From Raphanus sativus (Eukaryota; Streptophyta; Magnoliopsida; Brassicales; Brassicaceae): a stretch of 64,000 bases of DNA. The stretch lies in NCBI RefSeq assembly GCF_000801105.2, contig NC_079516.1, positions 11,098,001 through 11,162,000 on the forward strand, given 5' to 3'. Positions 57,138-64,000 of this stretch are shown piece by piece. A program made the translations under genes and the position numbers. Within the stretch, counting starts at the first letter, position 1, and each line of letters opens with the position of its first letter. The notes below the pieces were generated by a model. The model saw only the letters and a list, made by a program, of their open reading frames with translations. It did not search any database and was not told the DNA's origin.

Positions 57138-58912
57138 CTAAATAAGCTTCTTCTTTTCAAAGTACTGCTTCAAGTACAAAATCTGTAAACCAGAGACCAC
57201 AATGCAGATGCCTAGTGACATTATACTGTACCACGCGACTCGCGAGTTTGTTTTTTCACTCACAATCCTCATGTCTGCTTCTCTGCAATGTATGAAAGAA
57301 AAGAGAGGATAAAAGTTTGTTCAGATTCCTATTCATAGTTTCAAAGACTGCAGCTGTTAATTAAATATCACCTGTTACGGAGGTAAAGTAGGTTTTCATG
57401 TATGGCTTCAACTGAACCTTCGAGTTTCCTAAGCTCAAGCTCCACACCCTACGATTTAAGGCATAATGGTGTGTTTCATAAAGAGACTTTGACTTTATTG
57501 CACACTTGAAAATTAATGGGAAAATGGAGAGCTGACCTCAATCTTCTCTTTCCTAGCAATGGAGTCCCAATCCTTGGCGGCGATTCCAGTTTTCCAGTCA
57601 AGGTTGATGCTGATATCCTTGTTACCGTGACTATTCCCTACGGCCTCAAAACAGGCCAAGTAGGTTCCTGATTCCTGGGTTGTAAACGCAAACTGACCAT
57701 GCGTAGCATTTTCGCTGTGGTGCAAAACGCTGCCATATGGTGATGTAACCTACAGTACAAGATAAGAGTTTCTGGTCAGTTTCATATATTCACACAAAAA
57801 ACATGTATGCATCTGCTTTGTGCCCAGTGTTCTGTAACACATATGACAAACTTTCTACGATAACCCATCAAAGCTATGTGGTTGCAAGGAGAATCAATTT
57901 CTACTAACTAATAAAGCATATGAGAGTTGGTTGAGACATAACCATTGTAACAGGAAATTCATCAAGACACACTTAATAATATCATTCATATTTGCAAGCA
58001 AATATAGAGCACATGGTCGTGACTAATCCCAGTTCCAACTTCCAAACATATTCACTCAGATAACACAAATTGTTAACAAACCAAGTAAAAATATGTTGAG
58101 GTAAAACGTCACAACCATATTGGCATTACAAGAAAAGCTTTTCCCCTTACCATTCAATTACACCTAGAATTAGATAGGTAAGATCTAGACAAGGCCAACC
58201 CTGAAATTCATTGGAGCTTGAAACAGTTATTGATTGAAAACTAACTGATCAATTACATATTAGACTTTTTTAAATCAAAATTGAAGGCTGAATGTACATA
58301 TAAGCCAATTAAAATTTGGGGTCCGAAGTGATTGTTTAGTCTAGGTTGTCTAGCTATGCCAAAGACCGCCGTTATATCAAGAACTGATGAATATACAATA
58401 CATTCATAAAACGATCCCTTTGCATTGCACAACCATTGTGTCAATATGACTCTCTTTTCATACATGAGCATTCTCTTTCTTCAGTGAATCAGCTACTTGA
58501 GATGGTTTTGTTCTATTATTACCTTAACAGTTAAATGCACAACTTGAACAATCATAGAAAGACATGAACGCCACATCATGAGCATATAAATGTTTTAAAA
58601 ATAAGGAAACTTGAATCCGAGCAATCAATTCAAATAAAAAAGAATTAACAGATCGAAGTCGGACAAAAAAAAATGATCCAAAAATAGAAAGGAGTTTACC
58701 TTGAGAGAGACAGTAGGGAAGATGGAATGTTCGTCGGAGATGACGAGGTAATCGGCCAAAACGACGACCTTGCTCTGGATTTCCTCCGACACGCACTTTG
58801 TTCCGGTCTTGGGAATGGTGAGCCACACGGCTTCGCATACCGGAATCAGCTCCGGCACCAGAAAGGTAAAGAGAGTCGAGAGTAAGAGCGTTGTCGCAAA
58901 CTCACGCTTCAT
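57138..58912 (-). CDS. p24 family (emp24/gp25L, delta-type) cargo receptor
   Basis: p24 proteins cycle between ER and Golgi in COPI and COPII vesicles and help select cargo. Four exons (58700-58912, 57537-57749, 57372-57448, 57138-57282) join in frame to 215 residues, the usual size. A signal peptide ([20 protein letters not shown], continuing to about residue 28) precedes the GOLD domain ([54 protein letters not shown]). A coiled-coil stretch follows ([20 protein letters not shown]), then one membrane span ([20 protein letters not shown]) and a short cytosolic tail [10 protein letters not shown], which has the aromatic and dilysine signals that bind coatomer. The two cysteines expected in the GOLD domain are present (KC, AC). 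No lesion is seen. It matches what I remember of Arabidopsis At1g57620. Confidence 0.95.
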
Positions 58913-60352
58913 CTTCTTCTTCTTCGATGTAGCTAGTCTCAGATCTCGCCTCTGTTTCTTCTACCAACTAGATTTAATAGGAAGTTTAGTACTTAACTCT
59001 TTAAAAAAATAATAATAACATAAACAAAAAAAAAAAGTCAAAGAGAGTAAGATAAAAAAGTGAGTCACTAAACGTCGAATGTCATCAATAATATTTCATT
59101 TTACTATGATGGAACAACCAAAATCAACAGATAAACGGACCAAAGACCCAGCAGCCACACAAAGGACTTCAGCAACAAAAATAAGCTAAACATCATGCCT
59201 AAAAATTGGAACAAACAAAAGACCAAATACAACAAACAGAGGGGACTCAGAGCAATCCAATGGAGATTTCTCTCCATGAATATCTAAAAGTACATATATA
59301 TATACATATAGACTATCTAATTTATTAATTTAGGGTCCTATTTTTTATCTACTGATACAAGTTGTTATTAACTTTTGGACCCTTTTAAAAATGTTGCAAT
59401 CTAATTAATGCTACTTAAAAAGTTTCATTAAAACTAAACCAAGGTGGTGGTAACATAAAACTAAACCAACGACACTAAGCGCTGATACGGTTATTACTAA
59501 ACCAACGCCTTATTAAATTAGATTAGGCCTGGTCAAATAATACACGACTCTGATTATAGAAATTCTTCTATAATGTCTCTATATGGACATCAGGTTGGTA
59601 ACTGGTATACAAAATTGTATTTGCTTATCATCAGCTCATATCGATACATTTTCATCCATTAATATCATGTTCTTCTCTTCTTTATAGTGACACATTTGTA
59701 TTTGTAATATGGCATCCAAACCAAAATCAATTTCTCTTCTGTTATAATTACATTAAACTTCCATCACCAAAACAATGTTCTTTTCTCTGGTAAAATTGTA
59801 AAATTCTAAAATTTATTAAGAATATAAAAATATTGTATAGGTTAATTTTCTTATAAGCCAAACCAATTAACTACTACACACTAAACATTATACATTGTAC
59901 AAAGTAATGTTATGTACAACACATATTAAACAAAAATTAATTATTTACATGTAAATAAAATATATATATATATATATATGTGTGTGTCAAAGAAAAAACA
60001 AAACGATATTGTATCCACATATTATATAACACAAATTATAAACCATAAATCTGAAAATTATATAATCCAATCTCAGTTATATATTTTGAAGATTAGTCGC
60101 CAAATAATATCCGCGCTTTAGCGCGGGTACCTATTTAGTTATTTAATTATGAGTATCTAAATTATGACGAAAAATCTTTTGTATCTTCGTTAGATATTTT
60201 CAGTTAGGTTTCATGTAAAATTTAGATACTCGTAATCGAATAATAATTTTTATATAAACATACATATATATGTACTTTTAGATATCTATTGAGAGAAACC
60301 TGGTTGGAGTTGCTGTGATAGATACCCTATATCTATCTCTATTGATTTAGAA
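58913..60352. other. p24 promoter side, then AT-rich DNA with a possible Helitron
   Basis: The first 60 bases (rich in GAAGAAG on the minus strand) are the likely p24 5' leader. From 59316 (A|TCTAATTTATTAATTTAG) to 60139 (hairpin CCGCGCTTTAGCGCGGG, then TACCTATTTAG) the ends resemble a plus-strand Helitron, but the last four bases are TTAG instead of CTRR. A TA/TG microsatellite lies at about 59961-59987. Confidence 0.35.
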
Positions 60353-60541
60353 GTGAGTAAGCTGACATGGCTGGGTCTTACATGGTTGAGTGAAGGTTGT
60401 AAAACAAAGCATTGGCTTGTATCATACGGTTTGCTATTAGAGGATTCTGAAGCAGCTAGTGGACAGATGACGAGTATAAGAGGAGAAGAAGATGATGAGA
60501 TACGGCATGCTTATGATGTTGATGTGCTTCAAGTGATATGA
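60353..60541 (+). pseudogene. Unrecognised coding remnant
   Basis: A 62-codon frame reads VSKLTWLGLTWLSEGCKTKH, WLVSYGLLLEDSEAASGQMT and SIRGEEDDEIRHAYDVDVLQ VI before TGA. Codon composition is exon-like and unlike the AT-rich flanks. I do not recognise a family; it may be the last exon of a displaced gene. Confidence 0.35.
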
Positions 60542-61345
60542 GCTTGGAGAAGATGATTGCCATGAGATCTTATTTCTATCTGTTGTAAGCGTCATTGTTC
60601 TTGTAATCCATTTCTGATAATCAATAGAGGAGTTAGAGATATCAATACTCTATTAGGAACCCAAAGGTTAAGCAGAGGCAATATGTTAACCAAAAAGTTA
60701 ACCAAAAAGGAGGGCTAATAGCAACATAAGATTGAAATATGTTACCCTTAACAAAACTTTGAGCAATAAGAAATACACCTCTGCTCTTTTTACTTCAGTG
60801 ATAAACTTTCACTATTCAAAATTATTTCCTTCAAAATATTCCAACGGAGTGAGATTTGAATGATGGCCAAGCTTTTGGTCTCATAACAGACCAACCACAA
60901 CTTTATCATCAATAGAAAAGGTGACTATTAATTCTATGATGAGTCATATTTTCTATAGCCCAAATAAGAACATTTAACTGAAGCGAGAAAAAGTAGGAAA
61001 ACACTCTCCTACTATGGATGCTCACAATACTATTTGCATCCCTTAGGACCCAAGATGCACCTCCATTCGAAAAGTTTGAGGACCAGTAGGAACCAATGTT
61101 TCACTTAAACTAAGATTATTATTTGATCTTTGCAACAATTTCTTTAGAGTTGAATCTATCAACCATAGAAAAGTGTCTGTGTAGCACAATTTGCTCTCCA
61201 GTGTAAATAAAACACATAAAATGACCTTTGTGTCAATAAATCTTATATAAATTGTTTTATTTTCACATTAACGGTTCATATTATGAGAATTTTTGAAATC
61301 TTTTTGTCTCATCTATTCCGTGATCTTATTCTTCTTACCTGATTT
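60542..61345. other. Gene-free spacer
   Basis: No recognisable feature. Confidence 0.4.
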
Positions 61346-63560
61346 TTTTCCACATTCCAAAAAGAAAGCCAAAAGTTGGGATGAGGAAAGCGACGATGAA
61401 GGCGATGGTGGCAGCGAGAATGAAGGCAGTGAAGATGAGGTATGATTATGAGATAATCAATTCGTTTAAAAAATTGATTTAGTATATAATCTCTGAAATG
61501 TATTAAATTTAGATCTAGATCTTTCAGTTGCTAATATCATTTTGCATAACTGATTTGTCAATTAGTTAGTTGTTATTTTGCATAACTGATTTGTCAATAG
61601 TTAGTTGTTATTTTGAATCTCTTGTCTAAAGGTGCAACTGAGAAAAAAAATTATAGGACTAGGAGGATCTTAGGACGGAGTACATGCTGATTCCGGTTGG
61701 TCGAGCCGAAGATGAAGTGGACGCAAGTGATTTCCTGTGGAAGAAACATTGATGAAACAGAAGAGCAAAAAGAAAAACACCATGCCTCACGTATGTGGAA
61801 GAAGAAGTTTTTCAAAGAAAAGAAATAATATTGTAAGTAATGTAAAATTAATTTATTATATTGATATAAACTATGTTACTATACTAATATTATATATGTT
61901 TATGCATGTATTTTTATAAAGACAATCAAGACTGAAAAACGACCATGTCGAGCAGAGTTTTTTATTGAGACTCGCACGAAACCTAATGGAAGCTTTGTAT
62001 GCGAAGAAAAAAAAGGGCGGTTAGTTTTACTTGATTTACCATATTTTTATAAGTTAAATTTACTTGATATTTGTTTTTAGGACAAGACTTGGGTTCACCC
62101 CCTATGGTGAATCTTTAAATTCACCACCTCCTTAGTAACAAACCGAAATGCCAACTAGATTAATGATTAAAAAATATTAAATAATTTTTTCAAAACCAAA
62201 AAAAAAAATAGTGTCAATTTTAATAATGCTAATGTCACTATCTAATCCATAAACTCAAACTCTATACCCTAAATCCAAATTCTAAACCCTAAATTCTAAA
62301 TTATAAACCCAAACTCTATACCCTAAACCCAAACCATAAATCATAAACCCAAAAACCTGAACTCTAAACCCAAACCTATACCTTAAACCCAAATCCTAGA
62401 CTCTAAACCCAAAACATAAATACAAAACCCAAACCCTATATCCTAAATATTTTAGATTAATATTGATGTTGTTCTTTTGAAATTTAAGGTTAAAATTAAA
62501 GTTTGGATTTAGAGTTCATGGTTTGGGTTACAGTCTAGGGTTTGGGTTTAGGGTTTACGCCTTTACGGTTTGGGTTTAGGGTTTATGGTTTGGGTTTAGG
62601 GTCTAGGGTTTGAGTTTAGGGTATAGTTTTGGGTTTAGAGTTTAGATTTTTTGGTTTATGATTTATGGTTTGGGTTTAGGGTTTAAGATTTGGGTTTAGG
62701 GTATAGTGTTTGGGTTTATAAGTTAAAATTTAGGGTTTAGAATTTGGATTTAGGGTATAGAATTTGAGTTCATGGATTAAATACTGACATTATCATTATT
62801 AAATATGATATTATTTATTTTTTAATTTTTTTATTATTAATCTAGTTAGCAATTTGGTTGGTTATTAGGGAGGTGGTGAATTTAAAGATTCACCATAGGG
62901 GGTGAACCCAAGTCTTGTCCTTGTTTTTACTATGTTATAGGAAGCACTTACGACATTGTTGGGCCAAAACTCACATGTGGCAGACAATGTCACTACTAGT
63001 TTGGATGATGAATATGCACAAGTGTTTGGTCCGGAGTGTCCTGGACGAGTACGGTGTGTTGGTCGTGGACCTACACCTTCAAACCAATGAACCGTTTAAC
63101 TGTTACGAGACAAGAGATAGAAAATTCAAAAATGGTTGTCGACTTGAAGTCACAAGTGAAAGAATTATCAGATCAAGTTAAGGGAATGACTACGTTCATC
63201 CAACAAGTAATTGTACTTCAACTGGTGACCAGGTAATAATATAGTAATAATATAGTTTATAAGTTAATAGTATTTTTTACACTTTTGATATGTAGACTAA
63301 TATGTTTAACTATTATTTTGGCAAGAGCATGGAATTCAAGTTTTGCTGTAGCTTTTGTTAACATACCAAATCCATCTTTTGCCAGCATACCAAATTCATC
63401 AAATCCAAATCAGGTAAATTCTAATTAATTTTAGTCCTATAATGAATGATTATTCAGAATATTAACTAATTTGTTATATAATTATATTCCAGGAACGAAA
63501 TGATGATGCTGTTAGAGATTAAGACTCAGACGTTGGAAGCAATAGCAATGATCTTCATCA
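61346..63560 (+). mobile_element. CACTA (En/Spm) transposon remnant, C-terminal part
   Basis: Coding pieces of a Transposase_24-type (plant CACTA-associated) protein are readable. Near 61360-61440: KKAKSWDEESDDEGDGGSEN EGSEDE before a GT (assignment of this acidic piece is uncertain). At 61921-62022: RAEFFIETRTKPNGSFVCEE KKGR. At 62941-63234: EALTTLLGQNSHVADNVTTS, LDDEYAQVFGPECPGRVRCV, GRGPTPS, then after a frameshift near 63085 MNRLTVTRQEIENSKMVVDL and VKELSDQVKGMTTFIQQ. The last coding-like piece near 63494-63530 starts ERNDDAVRD. The intron between 62022 and 62941 holds a foldback element. No CACTA terminus is reached before the window ends. Confidence 0.7.
62080..62920. mobile_element. 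Foldback MULE-type element with long inverted repeats and 9 bp target duplication
   Basis: The 841 bp element starts GGACAAGACTTGGGTTCACC and ends in its reverse complement, with the inverted repeat continuing over roughly 50 matched bases (CCCTATGGTGAATCTTTAAA and TTCACCACCTCC follow). It is flanked by exact 9 bp repeats TTGTTTTTA at 62071-62079 and 62921-62929, typical of Mutator-like insertion. Both arms inside consist of degenerate telomere-like words: CCCTAAA/CCAAA-type on the left (about 62265-62450) and TTTAGGG/TTTGGG-type on the right (about 62515-62760), so the whole element can fold on itself. Confidence 0.9.
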
Positions 63561-64000
63561 ACATTAGTTTAATAATATTTTCAGCAACTTTCAGTTTATT
63601 TTATTTTATGAATTTGCATGATGGATTAGTTGTGATTTGATTGCTAATACTTTATTTATTAATTTAAATCGGGTTTTTATTCTTTTAATTAATTTTCTTG
63701 CATTTTATATACATTTAAAATTTAATTAAAAAACAAATTCGTTTATATTAATATAAATCATAAATATGTAAATAAAAATAATATTTTGTATCATTTGTAT
63801 AAGTGAAATACATTAAAATATTTTATAAAATTTGATATAGATTTACAATCAATTATATACAAATGATGACAAAAATTTAAATCACTAAACTGTAAATGAT
63901 ACAATTATTAAAATCACTTTTTAAAACTGATATAAAATTAACATCAATACGTAAAATGATAGTAATACTTAAATCATTTGCTTTGATTGATATTATTATT
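63561..64000. other. AT-rich DNA at the window edge
   Basis: Probably the 3' part of the CACTA remnant. Short repeats of AAAATGATA and TAAATCA-type words are present, but no terminal CACTA repeat is seen. Confidence 0.35.

Noticed and set aside
59316..60139. Possible plus-strand Helitron with CCGCGCTTTAGCGCGGG hairpin
   Set aside because: The last four bases are TTAG, not CTRR, so the ends are not convincing enough for a separate element call.
62265..62760. True interstitial telomere block
   Set aside because: The words are degenerate, lie in opposite orientations in the two arms, and are enclosed by an inverted-repeat element with a target duplication, so this is an element body and not a telomere remnant.
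1..64000. tRNA, rRNA, CRISPR or bacterial-type operons
   Set aside because: No cloverleaf-compatible tRNA or rRNA sequence was noticed by eye (a tRNAscan-SE run would decide); the spliced plant genes make prokaryotic features irrelevant.

Overview
The window is nuclear DNA from a flowering plant of the Brassicaceae, probably Brassica, Raphanus or a close relative. The evidence is GT-AG spliced genes whose products closely match Arabidopsis families, AT-rich intergenic DNA, and crucifer-type Helitrons, CACTA, MULE, hAT, SINE and LTR elements. Three intact host genes, eEF1B-gamma (291-1928), a DUF295-type F-box gene (23556-24632) and a p24/GOLD cargo receptor (57138-58912), together with TIR-domain genes, recall the gene content of the Arabidopsis chromosome 1 segment around At1g57620-At1g57790. 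That synteny is from memory and was not searched.

Layout. 1-2 kb: eEF1B-gamma. 2.7-5.7 kb: transposon debris (Helitron end, N-terminal CACTA fragment, Gypsy-like LTR). 5.7-8.6 kb: a multi-exon diphthine-ammonia ligase (DPH6) pseudogene on the minus strand; the LTR lies inside its last exon. 9-16.4 kb: two decayed neprosin-domain (DUF239) genes in tandem on the minus strand, each followed by a copy of the same ~0.9 kb AT-rich flank. 16.9-18.5 kb: one Helitron nested in another. 19-23 kb: a 3,985 bp Mutator-like element with a 9 bp target duplication. It carries pieces of four unrelated host genes: a HAT5/ATHB1-like homeobox gene on the plus strand, and PPR, SDF2 and NPR3/NPR4 BTB pieces end to end on the minus strand. 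The PPR and SDF2 pieces are fused within one exon. 23.5-24.9 kb: F-box gene. 25.7-34.3 kb: Helitrons, a hAT MITE, a SINE and degenerate repeats.

35-39.9 kb: a TIR-only immune-type gene present twice as near-identical ~2.4 kb copies on either side of a 100-N gap; this is most likely an uncollapsed contig overlap. 40-44 kb: AT-rich DNA and an unrecognised gene remnant. 45-50 kb: a decayed Ty1/copia element with a 3' LTR. 50-55 kb: two LTR-like blocks and an RPA-like OB-fold pseudogene. 57-59 kb: the p24 gene. 61-64 kb: a C-terminal CACTA remnant whose intron holds an 841 bp foldback element with telomere-like arms and a perfect 9 bp target duplication.

Functionally, the living genes are translation elongation (eEF1B-gamma), probable SCF substrate recognition (F-box), early secretory cargo selection (p24) and a TIR protein. 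Most of the rest is mobile DNA or gene remains. The strongest candidate for an unusual system is the multi-gene Pack-MULE at 18984-22968.
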